Assembly: GCA_946482425.1 (NCBI GenBank)
Contig: CAMLRO010000015.1
Coordinates: forward strand, 1 to 26,327
Length of the DNA stretch: 26,327 bases
Direction of reading: 5' to 3'
From: an uncultured Lactobacillus sp.
Lineage (GTDB): Bacteria; Bacillota; Bacilli; Lactobacillales; Lactobacillaceae
The notes under the pieces are model-generated. The model did no database searches. It was not told the origin of the DNA and was given only the letters and a program-made list of their open reading frames with translations. The stretch's first letter is position 1. Every line of letters begins with the position of its first letter. Below are positions 8,294 through 15,219 of this stretch, in pieces. A program made the position numbers and the translations under genes.

Positions 8294-8306
8294 GTTTTGG
8301 TATAAT
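8278..8306 (+). promoter_or_regulatory. tRNA-Thr promoter, extended -10
   Basis: A perfect TATAAT (8301-8306) is preceded by TGG, giving an extended -10. A partial -35 box TTGCAC (8278-8283) lies 17 bases upstream, inside the preceding terminator. It ends 18 bases before the tRNA. Confidence 0.7.
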
Positions 8307-8324
8307 TTAAACGTTGTGAAAGTT

Positions 8325-8397
8325 GCTGATTTAGCTCAGTTGGTAGAGCGTTTCCCTCGTAAAGAAAAGGTCGCCAGTTCGATTCTGGCAATCAGCA
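8325..8397 (+). tRNA. tRNA-Thr (CGT), integration site of the mobile element
   Basis: This is a 73-base cloverleaf. The acceptor GCTGATT (8325-8331) pairs with AATCAGC (8390-8396), and the D stem is GCTC/GAGC. The anticodon loop CTCGTAA at 8356-8362 has anticodon CGT (8358-8360). The T arm is GCCAG-TTCGATT-CTGGC, and the discriminator is A397 of the 8000 block (8397). The last anticodon-stem pair (8355/8363) is a C-A mismatch. The 3' end is repeated after the integrase gene, so bases from 8384 onward are probably supplied by the element. Confidence 0.92.
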
Positions 8398-8400
8398 TAA
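8384..8400 (+). repeat. attL: 17-bp direct repeat in the tRNA-Thr 3' end
   Basis: TCTGGCAATCAGCATAA occurs here and exactly again at 19537-19553. The flanking bases differ at both copies. It spans the end of the T loop, the acceptor strand and three bases beyond the tRNA, the classic target of tyrosine integrases. Confidence 0.88.
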
Positions 8401-8419
8401 CAAAGGCTAATATAGCATT

Positions 8420-8456
8420 AAAGCCCGTTGTATCAATCTTGATATGACGGGCTTTT
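8420..8456 (+). terminator. Terminator after tRNA-Thr
   Basis: AAAGCCCGT (from 8420) pairs with ACGGGCTTT, and an inner TATCAA/TTGATA extends the stem. T-rich sequence follows. It lies inside the element and would end tRNA transcription. Confidence 0.85.
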
Positions 8457-8508
8457 GTTTGTTATGAAGCATTTTAAATAATTGTAAATTAATGTGAAAT
8501 GTTGTGGT

Positions 8509-8627
8509 CAGTCACACTATAGGTCACACAAAGTAAAATAAGTTGAAAATTTGTCGTCATAAATTTTTCAGGAATGGATATAACCCTTGATGTAGCAGGC
8601 TTAATTGCCTGCTTTTTTGTGTGACTG
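8509..8627. repeat. GTCACAC repeats flanking a small terminator near attL
   Basis: GTCACAC occurs at 8511-8517 and again as GTCACACA at 8523-8530. The exact inverse of CAGTCACAC (8509-8517), GTGTGACTG, lies at 8619-8627. Another GTCACACA lies near the right end at 19471. Repeats of this kind near both ends are candidate integrase arm-binding sites. Between them, at 8594-8618, is a small terminator-like hairpin (GCAGGC/GCCTGC plus T6). No gene was found here. Confidence 0.5.
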
Positions 8628-8708
8628 AGTGTTAACTTGCAGTTAGTGTAAAATACATGAAATATATATTAAACTATATAGTAAATTTTCATCATGTTTT
8701 AGAAATTG

Positions 8709-8736
8709 TTACGCTTAGATTGTAAACTTAGCGTAA
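8709..8736. repeat. Inverted repeat TTACGCT/AGCGTAA
   Basis: TTACGCT (8709-8715) and AGCGTAA (8730-8736) are perfect inverses around a 14-base centre. Their function is unknown. The segment 8628-8745 otherwise holds only A+T-rich sequence. Confidence 0.5.
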
Positions 8737-8745
8737 ACTAGATGA

Positions 8746-8792
8746 ATAAAAAATAGCTGAAACAAAATTGATCATTTCTTGTTTTAGCTATT
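8746..8792 (-). terminator. Intrinsic terminator of the lanthipeptide precursor gene
   Basis: Arms at 8752-8765 and 8779-8792 pair over 14 positions with one wobble or mismatch. On the minus strand the stem runs into TTTTTTATTC. It begins 22 bases after the precursor stop codon, which supports the small gene as a real, separately transcribed unit. Confidence 0.8.
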
Positions 8793-8814
8793 AGTCTTAA
8801 TTTAATATATGTTT

Positions 8815-8937
8815 TTATTCAACACATTCTATAGTTGTGCAATTACTGTAGTGGCAGCTATCACTATCTTCAGGAGCTTCATTAGTTGAATCAGCCATAT
8901 CAACTGCTAGTTTCTGCAATCTAATTAATTCAGTCAT
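8815..8937 (-). CDS. lanA: Candidate class III lanthipeptide precursor (LanA), 40 residues
   Basis: This small gene lies 113 bases upstream of the synthetase gene, on the opposite strand. The N-terminal leader MTELIRLQKLAVDMAD matches the class III pattern I-L-x-L-Q-x-L, seen for example in labyrinthopeptin leaders, at L-I-R-L-Q-K-L. A short acidic spacer (E-A-P-E-D) leads to the core SDSCHYSNCTTIECVE. The core has Cys28, Cys33 and Cys38 and hydroxy residues Ser25, Ser27, Ser31, Thr34 and Thr35. Ser31-x2-Thr34-x3-Cys38 fits a labionin-type motif with Thr in the second place. AGGTAGGA stands about 8 bases before the ATG, and a strong terminator follows the stop. lanA is the generic class name. 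Residue assignments are read directly; cleavage site and rings are inferred. Confidence 0.8.
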   Translation of the reverse strand: MTELIRLQKLAVDMADSTNEAPEDSDSCHYSNCTTIECVE

Positions 8938-9024
8938 TTTCAAGTCCTACCTTTCTATAAACCGCAATAATTATTACTTAAAGCAAGTATACAACATTTA
9001 TTTTTAATTGTTAATAAAAAATGA

Positions 9025-9030
9025 TATAAT
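9025..9030 (+). promoter_or_regulatory. -10 box upstream of the LanKC gene
   Basis: A perfect TATAAT lies 21 bases before the ATG; the -35 region is poor (TTTTAA at 9002-9007). GGTGAT at 9040-9045 is the ribosome site. The 113-base A+T-rich interval holds divergent promoters for precursor and synthetase. Confidence 0.5.
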
Positions 9031-9050
9031 TTTTAAAGGGTGATATTAAT

Positions 9051-11348
9051 ATGTGTAATTATTTGTTAAATAGTTATAAAAAGATTTATAGTACATCAGT
9101 TCTTCCAGACAAAGTTAAAGACATTTCATACTATCATATTTCCAGAAATGCCAATCATTATTTCCTTCAGTTTGACTTTTCAAATAAAAAATCATATCGG
9201 CAAGGATTTAAAATTCATATTTCAGCAACTATGAAAAACTATCAAGAGATTTTAAATTCAGTTTTTGAGTTCTGTAAAAATCATAAAGTTGATTTTAAAT
9301 ATATATCAAATATGAAAGAATTATATTTAAACCTTTCTGGTACTACTAATAATCTTTGGTCCACTGGAAAGTTCATAACAATTTATCCAAGTAATTATTC
9401 TGATTTTTTGAATTTGGTTAAAGATTTGTATGCTTTGCCTAATTTTAAAGACAAAGAAGGAATTTGCATCTTAACTGATAAAAAGTATAGGGATTCAAAT
9501 AATATCTTTTATCGTTATGGGATGTTATCTAAAAATGATAATAAAGGAATATATGATAAAAATGGTCAAAAATTATACGATGATTACAAAACTTTAGAAT
9601 ACAAATTACCTTACTTTGTTAAGGAGCCTTTTCCAAAAAAAGAAGCAAGCAATAAAAATAAAAGTAATAATCTTATTTTTAATAGCTATATACCAATTAA
9701 AGCATTACATTCTAAGGCTGCAGGCTCCGTTTTCCTAGTAGAAACTAATAAAAGAGAAAAGTATGTTCTTAAGAGTGCAATTAACGGATACTATGACACA
9801 ACACAGTCAAAAATAGAAATATTAAAGAATGAAGAAAGAAATATAAAAAGAATGCATCATTTAAGTTTCGTTCCTAACTATGTAGATTCTTTTTATGAAG
9901 AGAGAAATTATTTTTTAGTTGAAGAGTATATTAAGGGAATAACTGTAGATGATTATAGAGCCTTAACTAGTAATGACTTTATTTCAAACAAAGATACTGC
10001 TAGTAAATTCTCTAAGATTATTATAGATTTACTTTCTAAAGTTGATAAACTACATAAGTCTAATGTATTTTTAGGTGATATCTCTAGTCAAAATATTTTG
10101 GTTAACACAGATAAAAATGAAGTTTACTTTATTGATTTAGATCAAACTATATTTCTTGGAGAAGTAGATCTACATAAAAGAGAAAATAATTTCTATAGAA
10201 CAGAAGGATTTTATGATAATAAAATTCAGTATTTGACTCCATTAAAGCAAGATATTGAACAACTGGGATATTTACTTATTTCGTTTTTTTGCCGTGCTAA
10301 TATGTTTTTAAAAATTGATAATTCTGGTCAAACATCAATAAAATTTTTTGAAAAATTTGCCAATTTAAATAAAATACCTAAAGTTTTCGTTGAAGCAGCA
10401 GAACAGCTAATTAAGAATCCTGATATTGATCTGCAAAAAATGATAAATTACTTGAAAACTAGTAATTTAGATTCAGATTCAGTAATTAGCACTGATAGTT
10501 TTCCTGATAATTTTTTAAATAGATTAATTAAAACAGATGAATGCGCTAAAATTGATAACTTACTTATATCTGAGTCTTCCGATTCTTTTGTACTTACATA
10601 TACAGATGATTTTATTTATTCTGATAAACTTTCCAAGCTAAGATTGTATTATTTAAAAGATGAGTCGTTAATACAAAACGTATTTAAAGATTTTAAAATG
10701 AGAACAAAGCTTTTTGATAAAGTAAATATACTTATTAAGGAAATTGAAAAACAGAACAAAGATATTAAACAGCTTAGTTTAGAAAATATTATTTCATTAA
10801 TTTTTTGTTGTCTTGTTATCATTAAAGATTATAAACTGCATGATTCTGATTTCTTTAATAGAATAGTTGAATGTACAGATTTAATATTATCTAAATATTG
10901 TGTGCGAAACAAAAATTCAAAGTTGTTAGGATTTAAGGTAAAGCTTATATCAAAATATTTATCACCATACTTAAGTGACGGAACAGCAGGTATTTTAGAA
11001 TTATTGATATATTTTAAAAAATATTTTGGAATTAATAAGTATGATGAATACATTTTTGAGATGGCAAAAAACCTTAGTAAGGCTATAATGCCTAAAAATG
11101 CTTCACTTTATCGTGGCTTAGGTGGAATAGTTAATGCACTATTGGACTATAGAATGGCTTTTGATGATAGCAGATATGATAATACTATTATTAAAATGAT
11201 CAATTGCTTTAAGTACTATTCAATTAATTCACACGGTACTGCTTTAATGATTGATCAAAGTTTTGGAACAGCAACAACTAATTTTAAAGATGGTAATCAA
11301 GGAATAATTTATGTTTTACAAAAAGCAAAACATATTCTTGGAAAGTGA
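9051..11348 (+). CDS. lanKC: Class III lanthipeptide synthetase (LanKC)
   Basis: This is a trifunctional enzyme that phosphorylates Ser/Thr of the precursor core, eliminates phosphate and closes (methyl)lanthionine or labionin rings in the cytoplasm. The lyase domain carries Q-G-F-K-I-H-I-S-A (Lys54, His56), G-K-F-I-T-I-Y-P (106-113) and F-Y-R-Y-G (153-157), all hallmarks of class III/IV synthetases. The kinase domain has the ATP lysine in V-L-K-S-A (Lys241), the catalytic loop L-G-D-I-S-S-Q-N (Asp343, Asn348) and the metal-binding D-L-D at 362-364. The C-terminal cyclase-like domain has S-D-G-T-A-G-I-L (from 642) and Y-R-G-L-G-G (from 687). No W-C-Y-G or C-H-G zinc ligands are present (S-H-G-T-A replaces C-H-G), which argues for class III rather than IV. 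At 765 residues it is somewhat short for the family. The gene is very A+T-rich, suggesting transfer. lanKC is the generic class name. Confidence 0.9.
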   Translation: MCNYLLNSYKKIYSTSVLPDKVKDISYYHISRNANHYFLQFDFSNKKSYRQGFKIHISATMKNYQEILNSVFEFCKNHKVDFKYISNMKELYLNLSGTTNNLWSTGKFITIYPSNYSDFLNLVKDLYALPNFKDKEGICILTDKKYRDSNNIFYRYGMLSKNDNKGIYDKNGQKLYDDYKTLEYKLPYFVKEPFPKKEASNKNKSNNLIFNSYIPIKALHSKAAGSVFLVETNKREKYVLKSAINGYYDTTQSKIEILKNEERNIKRMHHLSFVPNYVDSFYEERNYFLVEEYIKGITVDDYRALTSNDFISNKDTASKFSKIIIDLLSKVDKLHKSNVFLGDISSQNILVNTDKNEVYFIDLDQTIFLGEVDLHKRENNFYRTEGFYDNKIQYLTPLKQDIEQLGYLLISFFCRANMFLKIDNSGQTSIKFFEKFANLNKIPKVFVEAAEQLIKNPDIDLQKMINYLKTSNLDSDSVISTDSFPDNFLNRLIKTDECAKIDNLLISESSDSFVLTYTDDFIYSDKLSKLRLYYLKDESLIQNVFKDFKMRTKLFDKVNILIKEIEKQNKDIKQLSLENIISLIFCCLVIIKDYKLHDSDFFNRIVECTDLILSKYCVRNKNSKLLGFKVKLISKYLSPYLSDGTAGILELLIYFKKYFGINKYDEYIFEMAKNLSKAIMPKNASLYRGLGGIVNALLDYRMAFDDSRYDNTIIKMINCFKYYSINSHGTALMIDQSFGTATTNFKDGNQGIIYVLQKAKHILGK

Positions 11349-11353
11349 CACCA

Positions 11354-12955
11354 ATGAAATTAAAAGATCTTTTAAAATTAAATATTCCACTAAGTGTTGT
11401 AATAATCTTTCTTACATTATTAGGATCTATATCAATTGCATATAAGAATTATATATTATCAATAACTATTAATGCCCTAATAGCAACAAACTGGAGTAAA
11501 TGGTGGCTCTTTACTTTCTTAGAAATGATAACAGATATTTTAGGACATTTTTTAAAGCGGTTAGGGATATATCTTTTTAGTAAACAAAGTCAAGCTTATA
11601 TTCATCAGATAAGATATCGCATAACCGAAAATTATTTTTCAAAAACTGATAACATTTCTAAAGTGTCTACAATGCAGAATCGATTAACAAATGATTTAAA
11701 TATGCTTTATGATTTGTATTTAACGCCAACTTATAGAATATGGGGGTTAGTTTGTGATATCATTTTTTCTTCCACAATGATTTTTACTTTTAATCCATTT
11801 TTACTTGCTCTAACTTTTATACTTGCAATTATTTTGCTTTTTGTCCCTAAAATATTGTCTAACTCTTTGCAAAAAGCCACCACTAAAATTTCTGTTAGCA
11901 ATTCAACCTATCTTAATACTTTAGAAAAATGGTTATCTGGTTTAGCTATTCTTCAACGCTACAATGTTCGTAAAAAATTGTTAACAGTATTATCAGATAG
12001 TTCGGCAAAGTTAGAACAGGCAACAGTCACTAAAGAGAAAAAAGTTAATGAATTAGAAACTGTCAACATGGCGGCTAATATGATAGCGCAGATGCTAGTT
12101 GATATTAGTGCAGGTATTTTAGTATTAACTGGTCAGTTAAACATAGGACTATATTTTAGTTTAGGAAACTACTCTAGCGTAATTTTTAGTGAATTAGGTG
12201 CGGTGACATCAAGGATTACCCAAGTTCAATCAACTAAGAGTTTAAGAGATAGTGTTAGTACTAGTTATTCAATTATTCTAAAAAACAATCAAGAATTATC
12301 TAAATCTACTTTAGACAATTTTGCTACAATTACAATTAATAATTTAAGTTTACAATTTCCTAATGCTGAGCGACTTGAATATCCAGATTTTACTATTAAT
12401 GCTGGTGAAAAAGTTTTGCTATCAGGTGATAGCGGTACAGGAAAGTCAACACTTTTAAAATTAATATTAGGAGAAATTATTCCATCAACAGGAACAATAA
12501 CTTTTAAAGATAAAAATGGCAACTCATTGCAACCAAACTTATCACAGATTGGTTATGTTCCCCAAGAAGCGCAACTATTTCCGGGAACGATTGAAGAAAA
12601 CATTACTATGTTTAATTCACAATTAGACCATAAGGCGTCGGCTTGGGCGGAAAAAATGCAATTATCCGCAGACTTAAATAAATTTCCAGCCGGGATTCAT
12701 ACAGCGGTCAATTTAAATAAGGAAAACTTATCGGGAGGACAAAAACAAAAAATTGTCTTAGCTAGAACAGAAACTTATGATAATAATATCATTTTAATTG
12801 ACGAAGGTACATCTGCCATAGATTCTAATGCTACACACAAAATTTTAAAAAATATTCTTTCTAGCAATTCAACAGTAATCTTCATTGCTCACAACTTAAC
12901 ACCGCAAATTCATCAAATGTTTGATCATGAAATTCATTTAAAAAATCCCCAATAA
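11354..12955 (+). CDS. lanT: ABC exporter of the lanthipeptide cluster (LanT-like)
   Basis: This 533-residue half-transporter has about six N-terminal membrane segments (to residue ~290) fused to a nucleotide-binding domain. Walker A G-D-S-G-T-G-K-S-T is at 358-366, the signature L-S-G-G-Q at 459-463, and Walker B I-I-L-I-D-E with Asp483/Glu484; H-N follows as the switch His. There is no N-terminal C39 peptidase domain, so it should export but not cut the leader. The ATG at 11354 is chosen over a GTG at 11345 because GGAAAG is well spaced from it. The gene starts 5 bases after the synthetase stop, so the two are surely co-transcribed. Export of the mature peptide, self-protection, or both is inferred from context. 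Confidence 0.88.
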   Translation: MKLKDLLKLNIPLSVVIIFLTLLGSISIAYKNYILSITINALIATNWSKWWLFTFLEMITDILGHFLKRLGIYLFSKQSQAYIHQIRYRITENYFSKTDNISKVSTMQNRLTNDLNMLYDLYLTPTYRIWGLVCDIIFSSTMIFTFNPFLLALTFILAIILLFVPKILSNSLQKATTKISVSNSTYLNTLEKWLSGLAILQRYNVRKKLLTVLSDSSAKLEQATVTKEKKVNELETVNMAANMIAQMLVDISAGILVLTGQLNIGLYFSLGNYSSVIFSELGAVTSRITQVQSTKSLRDSVSTSYSIILKNNQELSKSTLDNFATITINNLSLQFPNAERLEYPDFTINAGEKVLLSGDSGTGKSTLLKLILGEIIPSTGTITFKDKNGNSLQPNLSQIGYVPQEAQLFPGTIEENITMFNSQLDHKASAWAEKMQLSADLNKFPAGIHTAVNLNKENLSGGQKQKIVLARTETYDNNIILIDEGTSAIDSNATHKILKNILSSNSTVIFIAHNLTPQIHQMFDHEIHLKNPQ

Positions 12956-12991
12956 ATTTATAAACTGAAAAAAGGCTAGTGAAAATTGATA

Positions 12992-13010
12992 TGGACCCTA
13001 AAATTAGGAC
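12992..13010. repeat. Terminal inverted repeat relic of an IS3-family element
   Basis: TGGACCCTAAAATTAGGAC resembles the outer end of IS150-group elements (TGGACCC followed by a TTGG-like stretch). It lies just beyond the transposase relic. The opposite end is not recognisable. Confidence 0.5.
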
Positions 13011-13023
13011 AAATTATTAATTT

Positions 13024-13590
13024 TTAACTTAGGACTAGCTGCTGATATTTTATCTTAATTCTTTTGTTATTGTAGTAATCAATATATTCTCTAATTGCCT
13101 GTTCTAATTCAGTTGGCTTTTCAAGGCCATAAAGCATTTTCCGTTTTAAGATATCAAAAAACTATCCATTAATCCATCGTCTAATGAATTACCCTTGCAT
13201 GACATTGATTACTCAACACCACTACTTTTTTAGCCATGCCTGGAAAGTGGTGAGTTGATACTGCCAATCTCGGTCAGTGTAAGTCATATAGTGCCGGATG
13301 CTTTTGCCAAGTTAACTCTAATATTAGTCATTGTCTGTCTTAAGTTAGGACTGTAGGAAATTGTATAAGAAATAATTTCTTGCGTGCAGCCATTAATAAT
13401 TGTTGATAAGTAGGTCTTTTGTCCGTTAAGTTTGAACTCACTTACGTCGGAGTACCATTTATAATTAGGCAAGATAGAGAAGAAATTACGGCGAATTAAG
13501 AATAAGAATTTGGAATTATATAGTTTAGTTAAATCAACACCAAAAAGCTCAAGCAATTTCTGAACTACATTTTGTGTTTAAGAGTTTAGT
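13024..13590 (-). pseudogene. Degenerate IS3-family (IS150-like) transposase, orfB remnant
   Basis: An open stretch at 13284-13556 reads V-Q-K-L-L-E-L-F-G-V, then W-Y-S-D-V-S-E-F-K-L-N-G-Q-K-T-Y-L-S and E-I-I-S-Y-T-I-S. These are the N-terminal and first catalytic parts of an IS3 orfB integrase, with Asp of the DDE triad in S-D-V. Further along the minus strand, in shifted frames, come Y-Q-L-T-T-F-Q-A-W-L-K, then I-R-E-Y-I-D-Y-Y-N-N-K-R-I-K-I-K and a stop at 13024. Stops and frameshifts between these parts, and the missing orfA, make it non-functional. It separates the lanthipeptide cargo from the element core. Confidence 0.85.
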
Positions 13591-13625
13591 TTTTATAAGA
13601 CGCATTTTTCTGCATAAATTTTGAA

Positions 13626-14672
13626 TTAATCTAAGTTCCAAATTATGTAGCCATCACTAGTTTTGGTCGCACTTATAAAAGAAGTCTGGTAATAAGTTTC
13701 GGAAATAGAGTTAAGGAGAAAATTTAAAACTTTAAAAGCCGCATTTAGCACAGATTCATTTTCGTGTTCTGATGTACTTAGATTATTAACTTCTGCTGCC
13801 ATTCTTATATATATATTATTGTATTTTAACTCGTTATTTCCCTTATCTTGCGAAAGCGGATTGCCGCTTGGAAAATTTGTACGATTAATGGAAACCAAGA
13901 ATTGCGACTTGTTTTTTTTGGCAGTTTCAATAATTGAATCAAGTACTTTAATATCCGACTTGGCAAATTCTTTAATAATTTCTTTTGTGATACGCATATT
14001 TCCTTCGGGTATCCCTTTACCCAGAGAAATATGCGTTTTTTTAGTTTGGAGGGATTTTTCAAGTGCCATTTTGCCGGTAGTTAAGGCTTCATGGAAAAAC
14101 ATTATCAAGCTTGCAGAAGACAGCTCCTCAGAAGATACTGACCCAGTAAATAACTTACTAGAACTCATGAAATAATCAAATGCTTCAGAAAAGTTAATAA
14201 TACTAAGAACAAAATTGGCTACGGGCGCAATAAACTGATATTTCGTATATAAAATTTTTTCTTCTAATGTGCCAGCAGTTAATATATTTACGTCATCTGT
14301 AAAAAAATTCTTATCCCGAATTTCTTCAAGATACTTTACAGCGTAATTATATACATTGGTTAAATATTTTGTAACTTCTTGTCCATTGTCAAATAGAGTG
14401 TCAATATATTTCTTTTTTAGTGTGCGAATAATTGCTGCTCTTTGGACTGGATTTTCGGGTCTAGTAGGATTTGTGGGAGAAATCCAATTAGTAAAAGTTG
14501 AACTAGCAGTTTTTTTACCGTATTCATCGATCCGGATAGGTATTTTGTCTGCTTCTATAAAAATATTTTGATTTATATCTTCAATAACTTCAAAATTTTT
14601 CTTGTTTTTCTCTTTCCTATATTCAGTTAATAACTTAGGAAATTTGTTTTCAGGTTTAGGACATTCGGGCAT
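13626..14672 (-). CDS. Protein of unknown function, divergent from the element core operon
   Basis: This 348-residue soluble protein is not recognised. The ATG at 14672 is chosen because AAAGGAG lies 8 bases upstream; an in-frame ATG at 14708 lies inside a hairpin. The N-terminal ~90 residues, including K-K-T-A-S-S-T-F-T-N-W-I, then R-P-E-N and R-A-A-I-I-R-T-L-K-K-K-Y, loosely resemble helix-turn-helix regulators. The middle and C-terminal parts look mainly helical, with no membrane segment. Placed head-to-head with the replication/transfer operon across a palindrome-rich gap, it could be the element's regulator. A defence or cargo protein is equally possible. Confidence 0.65.
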   Translation of the reverse strand: MPECPKPENKFPKLLTEYRKEKNKKNFEVIEDINQNIFIEADKIPIRIDEYGKKTASSTFTNWISPTNPTRPENPVQRAAIIRTLKKKYIDTLFDNGQEVTKYLTNVYNYAVKYLEEIRDKNFFTDDVNILTAGTLEEKILYTKYQFIAPVANFVLSIINFSEAFDYFMSSSKLFTGSVSSEELSSASLIMFFHEALTTGKMALEKSLQTKKTHISLGKGIPEGNMRITKEIIKEFAKSDIKVLDSIIETAKKNKSQFLVSINRTNFPSGNPLSQDKGNNELKYNNIYIRMAAEVNNLSTSEHENESVLNAAFKVLNFLLNSISETYYQTSFISATKTSDGYIIWNLD

Positions 14673-14699
14673 AGTTTTGTCTCCTTTATTATTTTTGCT

Positions 14700-14728
14700 A
14701 CCCATCATTTTGTATAAGAATGATGGGT
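14700..14728. repeat. Perfect 10-bp inverted repeat before the unknown gene
   Basis: ACCCATCATT (14700-14709) and AATGATGGGT (14719-14728) enclose a 9-base loop, 28 bases before the chosen start of the minus-strand gene. T-rich sequence follows on the plus side. It may be a leader hairpin or an operator. Confidence 0.6.
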
Positions 14729-14762
14729 TATATTTTTGTTCTAATAGCTATCATACTTAACC

Positions 14763-14801
14763 ATGAAGATTAAATCTGATTGCAATCAAACAAATCTTCA
14801 T
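14763..14801. promoter_or_regulatory. Nested palindrome, candidate operator of the element core
   Basis: An outer inverted repeat ATGAAGATT (14763-14771)/AATCTTCAT (14793-14801) encloses an inner perfect palindrome TGATTGCAATCA (14777-14788). It lies in the gap between two divergent genes, where an element regulator would bind. Confidence 0.55.
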
Positions 14802-14842
14802 TAGTTGAATAGTATATAAGTGAAATTTTACACCTAATTATG

Positions 14843-14866
14843 TAAGCGTATGTAAAAAAGCGCTTA
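14843..14866. repeat. Inverted repeat TAAGCG/CGCTTA before the first core gene
   Basis: TAAGCG (14843-14848) and CGCTTA (14861-14866) flank a 12-base A-rich centre, ending 4 bases before the ribosome site of the next gene. A related AGCGTAA inverted repeat lies at 8709-8736. Its role is unknown; it may be an operator or an RNA hairpin controlling translation. Confidence 0.45.
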
Positions 14867-14880
14867 GATTGGAGATAAAT

Positions 14881-15219
14881 ATGACAATTAAAATAAATTT
14901 AACGGCAAAACAAGTATTAAATGGTATCACAGCGATTGTTACTGGAATTAATGAACGTAAAGCCAGTGAAAAATATGACAATGCTAAAGATGTTACCGAA
15001 TACCCTTATCTAGTGAGAATGGCAATTACAGTTGATAAAAACAATGTTAATAACGGTCAAATGTTAAACTTCAAACTTAAAAAGGTTGATGGATTAAAAG
15101 CTGGTAAAATGATCGATTTTGATAAAAGTTCTATTAAGAATGATCAAGTTAATTTATGGGCTAACCAACGTGGTTATGTTCAAGTTTCCATTAAAGGAGA
15201 TGAGATCATTGCAGGGTAA
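14881..15219 (+). CDS. Small conserved-looking protein, first gene of the element core operon
   Basis: This protein has 112 residues from the ATG at 14881, which has GGAG 6 bases upstream; a TTG at 14869 overlaps that site and is rejected. The sequence is hydrophilic with alternating beta-like stretches (Y-L-V-R-M-A-I-T-V, M-L-N-F-K-L-K-K-V, Y-V-Q-V-S-I-K) and no membrane segment. I do not recognise it. Its place directly before an FtsK-like translocase resembles the small orf22/orf23-type proteins that precede orf21 in Tn916-like elements, but that is position only. It overlaps the next gene by about 11 bases. Confidence 0.75.
   Translation: MTIKINLTAKQVLNGITAIVTGINERKASEKYDNAKDVTEYPYLVRMAITVDKNNVNNGQMLNFKLKKVDGLKAGKMIDFDKSSIKNDQVNLWANQRGYVQVSIKGDEIIAG

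Noticed and set aside
8575..8625. Plus-strand 16-codon ORF (M-D-I-T-L-D-V-A-G) as a possible second precursor
   Set aside because: It overlaps a terminator hairpin and T run, has no Ser/Cys core and no convincing ribosome site.
13819..14571. Plus- and minus-strand ORFs inside the unknown 348-residue gene
   Set aside because: They are shorter, lack ribosome sites, and lie within a long intact frame with a good start.
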